From Symsagittifera roscoffensis (taxonomy: Eukaryota; Xenacoelomorpha; Acoela; Convolutidae), in the NCBI RefSeq assembly GCF_963678635.1, contig NC_087067.1, positions 41,938,696 to 42,002,695 on the forward strand: 64,000 nucleotides of DNA. The letters are read 5' to 3'. The position numbers were made by a program, and so were the translations under genes. Positions 11,830 through 24,149 of the stretch are shown here, piece by piece; the first letter of the stretch is position 1, and every line of letters starts with the position of its first letter. The notes beneath the pieces were generated by a model, which searched no databases, was not told the origin of the DNA, and was given only the letters and a program-made list of their open reading frames with translations.

Positions 11830-12182
11830 TTGCGAACTACGCAATATAACCTTGCTGTTTTAAACCACTAGCCTTCAATAAAGCTGATACAGCACATGCT
11901 ATTATATTGTTAAGGTTGAAATGTGATGCAGAATAGTGCCAGTTTGTTGTGCACCAATTTAAGCGAGTTAGACGTGGAAAAAAGCGCCCTGGAAATAATA
12001 TATAAGCGTTTGCTTGAGAAACTACTACAAAAACAAGCATTTAAATTTATCTATCTAATGTTTAACTTACAGCACCAAGCATATTTTACGTTTCAATAGA
12101 AATAATCTTTGTTTGGCGGTCAGATTTGTACATTGGCAGCAATTATGATAAAATTATCATAAAGTAATGGAATGATTAGCTT

Positions 12183-12415
12183 CTATGATTCAAACTTAGC
12201 ACCCAGATGGTTGAAGAAATCAATAAGAAATTGAATTCCTGATAAATTTTTCGCGATGTTCGGATCTGATGATTTTATGTGAGCATTTGATGTATTTAGA
12301 CACTTATCTTCGATACAATGATACTCAGAACCATTCCACGTGATTGTTTGATTGACGGGACGACTTCTCCTTTGACCATCAATCCATGATAGAATTTCGC
12401 TGGTCCTCTTCTGTA
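12183..12415 (-). CDS. possible terminal exon, unrecognised
   Basis: On the minus strand a 3' splice-like AAATTACAG is followed by an open frame of about 75 codons (RTSEILSWIDGQRRSRPV...) ending at a stop near 12183-12190. Composition looks protein-like (balanced, with ITWNGSEYHC and FLIDFFNHLG), but I recognise no domain. It lies just downstream of the Slingshot stop codon, so it could be an alternative last exon of that gene, an exon of another gene, or chance. Confidence 0.25.
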
Positions 12416-12734
12416 ATTTCAATCTCATTTAACTTTAAAAGAAATCGTTTAAAACGCATAGCCGATATCCAAACTTAAGTCTGCCCCAAGATGATGCGAT
12501 GTTCGTCATCACAATATTTATTCGGCATATCATCCAAACTTAAATCTTTGCCCTCGGTACCCTTAACTCAGAGTTAATTTTTAAAACAAACGTGTTTGAA
12601 GTCAAGTCTACAATAAATAATTTACGGGGTTCAAAAAATTTCCAAGAAGGGAAGTTCAAACGTCGCTACATTTTAAGGAAAAACATTCCAATAGAAAGGG
12701 GGGAAACTGTAAAAAATAAAAAAAAATGATCTGT

Positions 12735-15700
12735 TCATGCCTTGACTACTCCCGATGTCAGTTTCTGGACGTCTTCAAGAACTTCGTTTTCACTTCCTCT
12801 CTGAGCCTCCGAGTCTTCATCGATTGAATTCTTTGGACTTTTGTCCCAATACTGCACATTTATAGAGTTACGAAAAGCCAGAGGTTGCTTCGGTTTCGAC
12901 GAGAGTAAATTGCCAGCATTTTTACCTATCGTCGAGTTAAATTTACCTAAACAAACCTTGTTTCAGTAGATGCTTCAGTAGGGAATAATTCTTAAGCAGA
13001 GGCATTTTAAAACATTGACAATTTTTAGACACAGAGGCGAAGCCGAGCTTCGCACCACTTGCGATACAATACAAAACAGCCACTAAATCGAAGAAAAAAA
13101 ATCCGAAACGCCGAAATCAGACCGAATAAAAAAGTATCAAAAACTCACACAAGGACAATAGAAGATAAAAATATAATCAGAAAAAAAACTTATCAAGCTA
13201 CAAACAAGTCGAAAATACCTTAGAGGAAACCCTTTAAGCCGAAAAGCCTAAAAAACTTGAAAACTAATTTAAAAAAGTTTTTATCCCCCCCATTCCCTCA
13301 AAACACACAAGCACACAAAAACTGTTTTCGGTTATCAAGCGACAAAAAATGAGGCCAATAAGCCTATATAAAATAGGCAGAAACTTATCAGCCCGAAAAA
13401 AAAAGAAAAAACAAAAAAAAATGAAATTTAAAAAACTAACAAAAAGTTGTTTGAGCCCCATCCACTTCAATACACATACGCACACAATTTTTTTTGGCCC
13501 AGCAAACGACAAAATATGAGGCCAATGAGCCGATAAAAATAGGCTGAAATATTAAACTGAGAAGAAAAAAGGAAACAAAAACGAAATTCAGAAAAAAAAG
13601 ACTTAAGAAATGAAAAATTTGATAAAGTTCCATCCCCTTCATTACACATACGTACACATTTTTTTGAAAAGGACGCAATATGAGGCCAATAAGAAAAATA
13701 TAGGCCAAAACTTATTTAACCGAGAAAAAAAGAAAAGGAAAAAATTTAACACGAAGCTGAGCTTCGCACAACACTTGCGATGCAATACTCGAAAGAAAAG
13801 GGTCGAAAAAACTTCAGTCAAAAAATAGATACAATTAATCGAAACAAAAATAAGAAAAGTAAAAAGAACTTAGATAAATTCTTGAAAAAAAAACGTAATA
13901 CAATAGAATGTTAAAATTTGGCATCGTAAAACTTAACAGACGGTAGAAAAAAAACGTCCGAGCAGAACCCTTAAAAGTCAAAAATTCAGAAGAAAATTCA
14001 ACACTATAAAAAATTGTTAAAGCTCACCCCTCGCTCAAAACGCACCCCCCACGCACACATTATCTTTTTTTCTCTCATCAAACGGCGCAATAAGGCGACA
14101 TTAAGCAGCCGATATAAAATAGGCCGGAACCAATTAAACCGAGAAATAAAAAGAAAAAACAAAAATGAATTTTTAGAGTTGGTAAAATTACAACCAAATA
14201 ATAATTAAATTTTGAATAGGCAGTATATTTGAAATGCTAACATGCTCAAAATATCTCTGTTGCATCACAAAGGCCTAGCGGATGAATGAGTCCAGGATCT
14301 AGGAGATGAGACCTAAGCTTGAAGTATTTACGGGAAAAAGTCTAGTACCCGATTGCAATACCCTTGCTTATCGCAAGGGTAAATGAAATTTAAAAACCAA
14401 AATGATAAAATAACAACCAACCTAAAAAGCAAATTTCGAAGAGGACGCAAAATCAAAAGGCTAGCATGCTCAAAAAATGTCTGTTGCAGTTTCTAACAGA
14501 GAGACGACTGCTTCAATTCAGAGTGCAGCGTGCTGAAAATAGAGATCTTGAAATTGGAGGATCAACCTGTGGACAAAGTTGTTTACGGGAAAAAAGCCTA
14601 GCACCCGATTTCAATACACTTGCTTATCGCAAGGTTAATAAAACTAACCCAATTTGAGAAAACTGGATCAAAACGTAACAACTTTATTTCGCTGGGATTT
14701 AATGTTCGTGATTCGAACATTAAAAAATTTCTGTGTCGAGAAAAACCGGTTTCAAATTTTTGTATCCAAAATCTGGTTTCCAGGCTTAAAATAGCATATT
14801 TAAGCTTAATTTAATCCTGGAAAATTAAGTTTTATTAGAGTTAAGTTAATTTTTTACATTTCTAGCGTCAATTTGGGAATCAAAAACTAAAAATTTTCCG
14901 CAAAAAAAAAATAGAACATTTCTTGAATGTTTTCACGAACTTTTTTTCTTCGTTCTCCTAGTCATTTTTCTACAAAAACTGTTTTCCAATTGGCCTATTT
15001 GACTATTCATTCAGATTTTATTATCACACCTCACACAAAAAAAAACGACAATAATTTGAAAAAAAAAGTTTTTCATGACTATGGTCTGAACATTCTGTGC
15101 TATTTGCACAGTATTTGGCTATCCTTGTTTTAAATTCTAAATTGAATTTTAAAAATTGTTCAATTTGTAAAACCAACCAGCCTAAAAAAATACATTCAAC
15201 AACTTCTAGCAGACTCTCAACGCCAATTTACCTTTCATAGCGCTTTGGAGCTTAGAATCTATCGGAACTTGGAAGCAGAAGTCAAATACTCCAGATTCGA
15301 ATTTTTCTTTCGTCCTGCGAACGTGTGAGGAAACGGCGAGATTTGCAAGTCTCGCGCGAGAAACATTACAGTCAAGAGATTTAACTCTTTTAACATTTTC
15401 CTTCCTCGTTCTTTCAATCCCCGTGTTTCTTCCATCGTCTTCAACACTCGACCCACTCCACAGAGGGTTTATTTTATGGCGACTGAAAAAAAAAGAAAAC
15501 TCATCAACGGTCAATATTTGCACAGAGAGGCAAAGCGGCGCATCGCATCACCTGCTATACAATGCAAGCCTAGCAATACAAGCTGGACAATAGAAAAAAA
15601 AGACAAAATAAAGTCGAAATAAAATAGTTCGAAAAATTGAAATGATGTTTTGGTAAACGGATAATCCAATTTCAAAAGAACAGTCGAGTAACACAACCAA

Positions 15701-18700
15701 CACAATTGAATAAGCTTTAATATTACACGAGCGGAAGTTGAAAATGATTCAATGACTTTCCACTCACGAAAGGTAAAAAAAAACATTTTCAGCTTTTGAA
15801 AATTGAAAGACAAAGAAAGTATCACAATAAGCTCATTGCATTTAAGAATTCTATATGATCGGCACTTCCCTTTTTCATAACTCTAACACAATTAGAAACA
15901 ACTGGGTCAATACTAAAGACTTTTAAAAAAACTTGCATTCGTCTTAGCTAAGGAATTTGAAACGAATTTACAACGAATCCAAAAGTAGAACTGCAAAAAA
16001 AACTACAAATTTCAGCATGATTAATTTTTTGTTAACTTGAAGCAAACCAAACAACCGAAGAGTGAGAACAAAAAGAAGGAAAATTTCCTCAAATAAAAAA
16101 ATGCCAATACCACACTACCTAAATAGATAAATTCACTTTGTTCATTGACACTCAATAACAGAGATATTACCTTTTCTAATTTCAAGTATGTTTCATGTTT
16201 GATAATTTTCCAACAAAACAGAACCCAAATTGAGAAAATTAGGTATTATATCATTCCACTGGAAAATATAAAACTAAAAAAAAAAAACAACCGTTTTTGC
16301 CATCTACTGGCATTATCAGGCAAAAAACAAAACTGAAACACACACGAAGAATCAACAAAACGTGTCCTTATGCGTGTGACATCAAGTTTTCTGTGTTCAC
16401 TTGGGTTTCTTGTAAACCTATTTGGTCATAGTTTGTTGCCCTTTTCATTTGTTTTTTTTTTCATTTTTTTTTGTTTGCCTAATGATACTAGTAAATGGCA
16501 TAAACTTTTGAAATTAAAGCAATGGATTTTATTGTTTTCTATCAGCCGATGTATCAATGCTTCCAACTTTGCGCACTTTTGAGGAACTTTCCCTACTTTT
16601 TTCCCCCACTTGTGCCTACACTACAAAAAATCTTTGCTGAAATCCAGAAATTCCGCAATACACGAAGCATTTTCTATGCGCGTGTTTGAAGAATGATTTG
16701 ATTACTGGCTTTCTAAGGTTCCACCTTCCAGAAAACGGTTGCTTCGAGAGAACGGCCGTGCTCAACTCCCTCTCCTGCGAAAACAGCTAAGCGAAGCAAG
16801 CAAGTCATGCCTTTCTACCGAGGACAAGTTGAAGAGAAAGCACGCGGATCCGACCAGCTCTGAAATCTCGGACTGCGTGAGGAACAGCATCGTCTTTCAT
16901 GCGAAGCGTATAAAAATCGGGAAATACCCGAACGACTTCAAAAACTGGCTACTTACGCAGGGAGGGCAACTCCGTTTGCTCATGTGGTTGGCAACTCCGT
17001 TTGCCTCATTGATGAACTTCAGCCTCCACGATAGATTGTTGACTTGCTGTTCTTAGGCCCTTAACGTCCAGTTAGGGACAAGTTTAAATAACTAGATTTT
17101 TTTTGGCTTATGTCAACCAACTGCTTCAATCAGAAAAACGAAAAGGCATAAGCACTGATGCCATAATTACGTGTGGACCATTTGGTATAGCAAAATCACT
17201 ATGCAGTAAGGAGCTGATCGTGCTGTCAAGAAAGTCAGATAATACTTGAAGGTCAGTTCACAAAAAGTGGGCTGGTTTTTGCCTAATGACCGAGAACGAC
17301 TACGAAGCTAGGCTCTTGAGCTTGCTCAATAGTCTCGAGTTTTGTGAGGTAACGATCAACAGCAAGAAAACACATGTCAAAGCTATGAAAAATTAACCCA
17401 ACGAGCAACTCTGCTGCGTGAAGGAAGCGCAGAAGATCACTGATGCTTTTACATTGAAATGATATCTACCGGAGGTGCTCCTGCTAGACTCTATGGACTT
17501 GCAAAACTCCCTGAACGCGAGACGCCTTTTCGTGCTGTGCTATCTTTCGCAGGAAATTGTTATGCGGCTTTGAACTCGAAACTGGCCTCATATTTCAAAG
17601 GTGTGTCTGAATCGAACATCCACATTTCATCGGCAGAGAAAAAGAAGCTGAATGAAGTACAACAAGGTGAAAACAATGGCTGTCATCCTGGTTAACATCT
17701 AGATGAAGCAGTTTGAACCAGCTATCATTGGTGACGCGTCCAAAGATTTGACGAATGATTTGAAAAGTGACAACATAGGTGTCAGAACGTCGGACCTTCC
17801 GGTGAACGTTGGCCCTGAGGTCTCGGTCAGTGCTACATCAACCCATATTTGCTTGTAATTTAGTCAACGTGTCACTCGACAACCTATTTTATTCCGTGTT
17901 CGTAATGCTAGCAGTGATGCCTTAGAAAGTGTAGCAAATTGCCTGTGAATGCAGAAAAACAGCTCGTGTGGTATACATTAAGCTTAAGTTTTTGGGAGAC
18001 ATGTCGACATCATAAGAACGGGCCGCAAGGACGATATTCAGAAGATCTTGGAAACCGCATAATCTTTACATCCGTGTCTTCAGTTTACGGCCGAGGAAGA
18101 AAGCAATTACTACATTCAGTGTCTTAACAAGCTAGTAAAAAGAAGCAAGAAAGCTGCAAATATCTTGTTAATCCAAGCCAACTGATACAGGGTTGTTGCT
18201 TTCAATCAGAGCTTACGCTACGCTAGGAAATATAAATGTGACATCATCGAGGGCACAGTAACTAAAAATTTAGCCCCACTTTTACATCGAGCGCCTTCCA
18301 TAAACGGATTGACAGGGCGAAAAAAAAATCTTTCGAAGATCATCAATACCCGCCAAGTGTGTACGAACCGATCAATTATAGAGCGTTTTTGAAGTTGATT
18401 TCAGTCAAAACCTCACAAACACCGGTTTTTCCGACGATCTATATAAAAAAATCTGTTCTAGTTATGCATTACCTTGGCCAAAGGTCTGAAAATTTCATGA
18501 ATAAACTGACAGCTTCCTGTAGTCGCATGTTCCTAAAGATCTGAAAAGTCGAGTTATCTATCACATTGTCTGTCCTGGATGGTCAAGTGGTCAACCAGCT
18601 ATATGAGCGAAACCAGTCGGCATCTTTATACTCGTCTTAAGGAACGCTCAGCACCAACGGCATATGTAGGGGCGCACTTTGACGAGTGCGTTTGAAGCTG

Positions 18701-21700
18701 GAAAAACATGAAAACCACTGTCATCGATTCTTCCAATGACGACTGGAAACTGCTCACTCCAGAAGCGCAACAGATCGCGAGAAAGCACCTGGAACTGAAC
18801 TAGCGGGAGTAGTATCAGACCCGTGAGCTAGCCTTGCGCGTGTGACATACATTGTTTTCTTTGTTCCAGTATTTTACTGGCGAGTGACAGCTTTATACTT
18901 CTGGGTTTCTTGTAAACCTATTTTCTCATAGTTTTTTTGCACTCTTCATGTATGTTTTCTTTTTCAGTTTTGTTGTCTGCCTGATGATGTTCAAATGTTT
19001 CATTAGCAAAACGCAAAGAATCAAAATTGTGTTTGAGTAACTTTCAACAAAGAAGCAAAGCTTCGCTTCGCTAACACACGCAAAAAAAGGGCAATAAATA
19101 GCTTTAAAAGTGCCAAAAAGTGAAATCAGGAAAACCAACTAAAGTTCTGCTATGTGCCGGAATCGATCCCCGACGTAGTATTAAGAGTCACAAGTTCTGG
19201 CATCTGTGCCACTGACGCTTAACCTTCAATCACTAACCAGCAATAAACCAGATAAAAAGATATGCAGTGAATTATAACAGATATAATGCTAATGCAGCAA
19301 AAGTAAACAATATCATGCTGCAAAATTCCACCAACCAAATGAGCACTTTTATTTGCGACTTAGGTTGAAAAATGTTAAATCGTAGACACTCCCCTTGTGA
19401 AATAAAACAAACTATCTAAATAATAGTCTTATCTCCGTTAATTTACACGATAGTGTTCAATTCGAGCCCTGATACTCACTTTGCTTCCAATATTCCCGAG
19501 TAGATATGAAGCTGACCAAGAAATCCCTGATTTGGACAGATGACTGGTCGCTTCGTTTTTACAAACTCTAGCGCTTCGATGTCCGTCCAACCTTTTGTTT
19601 TCATTGCATAGGCGACCACCTAGAATAGATGACTATCTTCAAATTGCGAAAACTATTGAAAATTGAACATACTAATTACTAACTGTTGCCGCACTTCTCG
19701 ATTTTCCCATTTTGCAATGAACCAGAATTTTTCCCTTTTTATTCCTGAAAACAAAATTAACTACGCCATAACCCAAAAAGATAGTGCGCAAAGAGGTCAA
19801 AAGTTCGAGGTCATTCTACTCATTTGACAAAACTCTAGGGAACTCACTTGGCCGATTCTATAAACTTGTTCGTCATTGTTTGCCAATGTTTCATAAGGTC
19901 AACTGTCGGCTCATCGTCAACTTGTAATTTCATATATTCAAAGTCGTGAGGAAACAGATTGTCAATTTCATTTGATATATTCAAAACATGTGTGATCCTA
20001 AAACACTCTTATCAGTTAATGCCAAATATTTTGTTCAATTTCGTATCACATAAATGCCACATACCCAAGTTTTTTCATCTCATCTCGGTTGGTCGCGTTT
20101 CCCTCGTTTCCCAAGTAAACGTGATCAAAAATTCGACTAGGTGCTTCGGCTTGATTGCACGTGAACATCATTAGCTTGTCGAAAGTAGATTTGAGTTGCG
20201 TGAGTTGAATTGGATTGTCAAGGCCAATGTGTTCCTGTACAGCCAGGCGAAGTGCTTTGGGCGTGATATCGTCTAGATCGAACAGAGGGATCAAATCACG
20301 AAGTGCCGACAGGATGATTTGCTCTGTCTCCGAGAGTTCGTCTGCCACGCTGAATTGAAGCCCGAGTATTATATACAGCAATTAGTGCAAACCTGCGCTA
20401 TCTCGATTAATAATTCAAACACAAAGCAATAGGATCATTAATGTATACAAATTTTGAGAAAAAGCGAAGACTTAAATAACTTCCGAAATAAAATTCTAAA
20501 GCATTAAATAAAAACATAAATTCTTTCGCTTGTGCAAAACAAACATACCAAAAAAGAAGATCAGAGTAATCAGAAAAAGGAGGATCATAGGGTTTTCTTA
20601 TAATTACCATGCTTAATTATTGGAATAAAAGAACTTAGGGAGAAAAATTAGATAGCAAAGCCGAGAAGATTGTAAAATTAAACCAAATGGTCAATGAAGC
20701 TAAAATAAATATCTAACATGGCTCGTATCATTGGAGATGATGCAAGAGTGTGCTCGAATTCTTGGTCCGGAAAGGTCTTCCATTCAGTCAGCAACACCTC
20801 ACTGGATGAAAATTTGTAAGAGTTTGTCCATTCTATAGTCCCATTCTGATCCATCTTCCAATAATTTGAGCTATTTGAATCAGAATCGAATATGACTCGT
20901 TCTAATGACTGGAAACAATACCTACAAATATCAAAGAAAATTATAATTTTATTCAGATCTGAGCTTCTTACCGATGTTCCGATTGAGTATATCGATGACC
21001 TGAGATCAAACTCAAAATTTTCCTAATGCAATCGCCGCTTGTTTTAATGAGCGTTAGAGATTTGCCGATTTGGATGTCTCCTAATTATTCCTATTTGCCG
21101 ATTTGGATGTTTCCATAGAAGATGCCTCATATCTGTGATCCTTCTTATCCCAAGGACGAACGTTAAGAACCGGTACGCCAAATCCACAGATCCATCTGCT
21201 TGATCTGGTTTTCCAAATAACGCACGTTTATAAATAGTTGGTGCTTCTGTTCAACAAGTTGATGACCAGGAGAAAAATCTGCACGAACGGTAGCTAATTA
21301 CGGGTTAAAGAAAAAGAATTTTCAACGCAGAGGCGAAGCAGAGCTTCGCACCATTTGCGATACAACCAGATCTATCACAATGAATGAAGATAGTTGTGAA
21401 AAAAAACATGCCCAGACAATAGAATGAAAAATCAGCATCGGAGCAAAAGTAACCAGGAGGTAACAAAACCGAAATACCTAAGCAGAAACTCTTCATCCCA
21501 AATTTTTTTTTCAACTTCAACGCTAATTTAAAAAATTTATTTTTCCTTCCCCGCAGAACACAAACTTTTTTCGCTCATCAAACGACCCAGTAGGCGGCTA
21601 CTAAGCCGATATCAAATAAGCCGAACCCTATTAAGCCGGAAAAAACACTTGAAAATACGAAATTCTAACAAAGTGAGATGGTAAAATTAAAACCAACATA

Positions 21701-22723
21701 GTAAAAGAGAAAAAATTGTGTTTCCCTTGATAAGACCCCAAAGTAGGTCACTAAGCCCATAAAAAATCGGCCGTAATAATTTGCGCCGAATACAGTTTTT
21801 AAGCAAAACAAAAAAAAGAATTACGAAAAAAGGTAAACAACATTATAAATTACAGGAGTAAACGAAAACACTACAAGCAAAATTATTGAAAATTGCGTGC
21901 AGCAAAAAACGATTCTAAGATGTTGCAACCAAACCGACAAAACATAAGAGGCCAATTAATATGACGAAAATTATATTCGAAACAATACTTCCTGTTTGAA
22001 AAAAAATTAGGTCCAGATCAGATTCAAACTCGGGACCATTGCCGTCCCAGGCGTATTCGTTACCTCTAGGCTGCAATACCCTCTGTTCCCGGTTGCAATA
22101 CCTTTGCTCATCGCAAGGGTAAAAAAATCTGTTATCTCAATTTTCAAACACGATAACTGTCTTCGGAACATAGTCTGATAATTCTACAGCAACCAGATAT
22201 TCCAAATTAAGACTTACGCTTACCACATTGCTTGAACAGAAACAGGCCTGAAGACATAAGAGAAATTGTCACTTGGTGAAAAAATCATCAATTTCCCGTC
22301 GCCGTAGAAACTCAACTTCACTCCATTAACAATCGGAAAACTGATTCCGATTGTTGTCAATTCGTTCTCTGCTAAATCGAAGCCAAAAATTGCATTTCTG
22401 CTAAAAGATTCTCCAGGTGACTCGGCTTTCGTGATTATAGCTATGTATTTAGCTCGTTTTCCTGATTCTTCCGAAGATGGTAAAGCCAGTTCTACACGAA
22501 CAGCAAATCTCAGTTGGTCTTGATTTTTCAATTGATCACAGATCAGCTGAATATGCGTCTGTGACATTCCTAAATAATAATTTGATTCAATCTCATATAT
22601 CACACTCTAAATCCAAACTTTAGTGGATAATTAAGGAAAAGGACAAACCAGATTTGGGCAAAGACATGCATTTTTTCAGATAAAACTTCAAAACGTCTTT
22701 AATCTTCTTGCCATATTTCACTG
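12735..22723 (-). CDS. ssh: Slingshot-family cofilin phosphatase (multi-exon, 5' end not found)
   Basis: Slingshot phosphatases dephosphorylate and activate the actin-severing protein cofilin. Exons read on the minus strand, 5' to 3': 22723-22649, 22569-22224 (SSH-N region ending YVFRPVSVQAMW), 21080-20972, 20921-20718, 20349-20065 (DEK-C-like helices then APSRIFDHVYLGNEGNATN), 19997-19848 (ITHVLNISNEIDNLFPHDF), 19744-19684 (active site HCKMGKSRSA, the CX5R phosphatase loop), 19620-19480 (YAMKTKGWTDIEALEFV), 15482-15232 (begins NRHKINPLW) and 12947-12735, ending in TGA. Most exon junctions keep phase with GT-AG sites. The 22224/21080 junction does not, so a small exon or an indel is missing there. 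The order of SSH-N, DEK-C-like and dual-specificity phosphatase domains is diagnostic of the family. The start codon exon was not located. The intron 19479-15483 contains a Penelope-like element in antisense. Confidence 0.88.
13025..13065 (+). repeat. dispersed hairpin repeat GGCGAAGCnGAGCTTCGCAC
   Basis: A short palindrome, GGCGAAGCCGAGCTTCGCAC, followed by a CTTGCGATACAATAC tail. Near copies lie at about 13750, 15525, 19050, 21330, 23275 and 23925, some on the opposite strand or degenerate. It looks like the end of a short interspersed element family. Confidence 0.5.
13270..14175. repeat. diverged tandem repeat of about 175 bp
   Basis: Units starting near 13280, 13455, 13630 and 14025 share a CCCC-CATTCCCTC-ACACAC...CACAC stretch, then AAACGACAAAATATGAGGCC, GCCGATAAAAATAGGC and an A-rich end. 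Another copy is at about 21545-21660. Open frames here on either strand are simple-sequence artefacts. This is intronic to the Slingshot gene. Confidence 0.6.
14330..14645 (-). repeat. dispersed repeat end TTACCCTTGC...CGGGTACTAGAC (two copies)
   Basis: GTCTAGTACCCGATTGCAAT followed by ACCCTTGCTTATCGCAAGGG occurs at about 14339-14382 and, diverged, at 14592-14637. Opposite-strand copies lie at about 2908-2955 and 4845-4895, and a partial one at 22085-22122. The CCTTGC...GCAAGG core can form a hairpin. It is probably one end of the same short interspersed family as the GGCGAAGC hairpin. Confidence 0.55.
17459..17695 (+). pseudogene. Penelope-like reverse transcriptase fragment
   Basis: Open frame of 78 codons with the LYGLAKLPE....PFRAVLSF signature, which corresponds to the LYGLPKIHK...PLRPI.S block of Penelope RTs. 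The frame then ends and the catalytic YxDD block is not readable by eye, so it is a remnant. Confidence 0.7.
18541..18710 (+). pseudogene. GIY-YIG endonuclease remnant of the Penelope-like element
   Basis: LKSRVIYHIVCPG is followed, after a frame change, by SYMSETSRHLYTRLKERSAP and AYVGAHFDECV. This is the GIY-YIG layout of Penelope C-termini (a YVG-like start, an ETxRxLxxRLxEH arginine block, and a histidine). The first YxG is altered to YMS. A frameshift makes it inactive. Confidence 0.65.
19153..19222 (-). repeat. tRNA-Lys-like sequence, decayed
   Basis: The minus strand shows a box-A-like GCGTCAGTGGCACAGATGCC, an anticodon-loop-like GACTCTTAATAC (lysine CTT) and box-B-like GGGGATCGATTCC. 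The anticodon and acceptor stems do not pair well, so it is probably a tRNA-derived SINE head or tRNA pseudogene. It lies in the Slingshot intron. Confidence 0.45.
22021..22075 (-). repeat. tRNA-like SINE head
   Basis: The minus strand reads GCAGCCTAGAGGTAACGAAT, then CGCCTGGGACGGCAATGGTC and CCGAGTTTGAATC, matching the box A/box B layout of tRNA-derived repeats. It is followed within about 30 bp on the plus strand by the CCTTGC...GCAAGG repeat end, suggesting they belong to one short interspersed element. Confidence 0.45.
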
Positions 22724-23481
22724 CTGAAACAGTCATGCAATGGAAACTACGAAATCTTGAAACTTTGAACAACAATGAAAAGGATCACTACACAAAGATA
22801 AGCTACGGGGGAGGTATATTGCCCTGCTACTTTAATTTAGCGATGAACTGAAATTGATGGCGAGGATTACAACAATCACACAAAAACTCCTCTGAATTTT
22901 ACCCGAATTGAAAGGAGTTTGATGTTCGAAAACGGTGTCAAAAAGATCACAGATTGAACCTCTTTTCTGTCGGCCTGAAAAATATATTCAAAAATATCTT
23001 CAAACTAGCTATTTTACTAATTGATGCTTCTCAAAACATTAACGCGCAAAGTAATTATTTATGCAAAAAAAAACAAACCTGATGTCTCGAATTCCTTTTC
23101 AGTGCGGTGCAAAAGTTGCTGTTTACTCTTTCTGCTACAAGAATAATATGCATTTGTAGAGTCGTATTCTTTCAGACTGTTTGTCTCATGCATTTCAAAT
23201 CTATGCAAAATATTTCATCACACAAAAAGGCTACAGCTTAAAAACTAGTGCAATCAGGTGTAATTAAAAAATAAGCGGAGCTTCGCTTCTCCGGAAACTT
23301 GTCTCATTTTTTTCTCTTTCAAAATAATCAGGAGACAAGAAATTACTATGACAACCGAAGTTTCTACATCGTCCTTCACCATTTCACCCAGTCAAAAATT
23401 CGTTATTTCAAAAATTAGGATTGTGCATCGGAAAAAGACAGTATAAACCAAAAAATATATTAAATAGTCTTTTGAAATCAT

Positions 23482-23800
23482 ATGAGCAAGGGGCAGCCGT
23501 GGTTATGCCAAAAGGAGAGATCATCTGTTCAAATCTTCACTCAGGAAATCGCTGCTGATTTCCGACACCCCATCCAGGTTCTGGACGTTCGGAAAATCAA
23601 TATCCTCTCTACCAAGAGCAACGTTTACCAATTCGTGCCCCCGAAAAATAAATACGATATTTTTGTAGTTTTGTTGATCTGGAAACGATCTGTACAACGG
23701 ATACAATCCTTCTGCAGCTATGCCACAGGAAGTTTTCGACCGTTTTGCAAACTTTGCTATTCATATCTCATCAAAAAAAGTTGCTGTTGACTTTTTCTGC
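23482..23800 (+). pseudogene. SGNH-like domain fragment of a retroelement
   Basis: The frame contains NVYQFVPPKNKYDIFVV, which closely parallels NVYQFVPPQGKHEIIVLFVG at 27130-27190. Traces of a PQEVFDRF-like helix follow in a shifted frame. The N-terminal part is shared too. It is the weaker copy of the same gene fragment, without a readable GGND block. Confidence 0.4.
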
Positions 23801-24149
23801 TACAAGAAAAATATACATTTGTAGAGTCTTATTCTGTCAGACTGTTAATCTCATTTTCACAATATTTCATCACACAAAAAGGCAGAAGCTTATGAACTAG
23901 TGCAATCAAGTGTAGTAAAAAAAATCGCCAGAGCTTCGCTTCTCTCCGGAAACTTGTCTCATTTGTTTTCTCTTTCGAAAAAATCCTTTGAACTTTACCC
24001 GAATCGAAGGGAGTTAGATTTTCGAAAACCGTGTCGAAGAGATCACAGATTAAAACTCTTTTCTGTCGCTCTGAAAAAAAATCTTCGAAAATATCTTCAA
24101 ACTAGCTTCCAAAATATCTTTTTGTCGGCCTGAAAAAAAATCTTCAAAC

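Larger units (their letters stand above)
16403..18990 (+). mobile_element. Penelope-like element, decayed, with flanking direct repeats
   Basis: Penelope-like elements are retroelements with a telomerase-like RT and often a GIY-YIG nuclease. The RT here is recognisable at 17465-17640 (ARLYGLAKLPERETPFRAVL, then a C-terminal Y..LNSKLASYF pattern), and the GIY-YIG part at about 18596-18700 (SYMSETSRHLYTRLKERS, then YVGAHFDECV). Upstream coding traces begin at about 16739. Stops and frameshifts break the frame throughout. A direct repeat of about 88 bp starting GGGTTTCTTGTAAACCTATT flanks the body at 16403-16490 and 18903-18990, as expected of the terminal pLTR repeats of this group. It lies antisense in a Slingshot intron. 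Confidence 0.72.

Noticed and set aside
13264-13828. Overlapping frames rich in Phe/Leu or Lys
   Set aside because: They arise from A-rich and T-rich tracts of the 175-bp tandem repeat.
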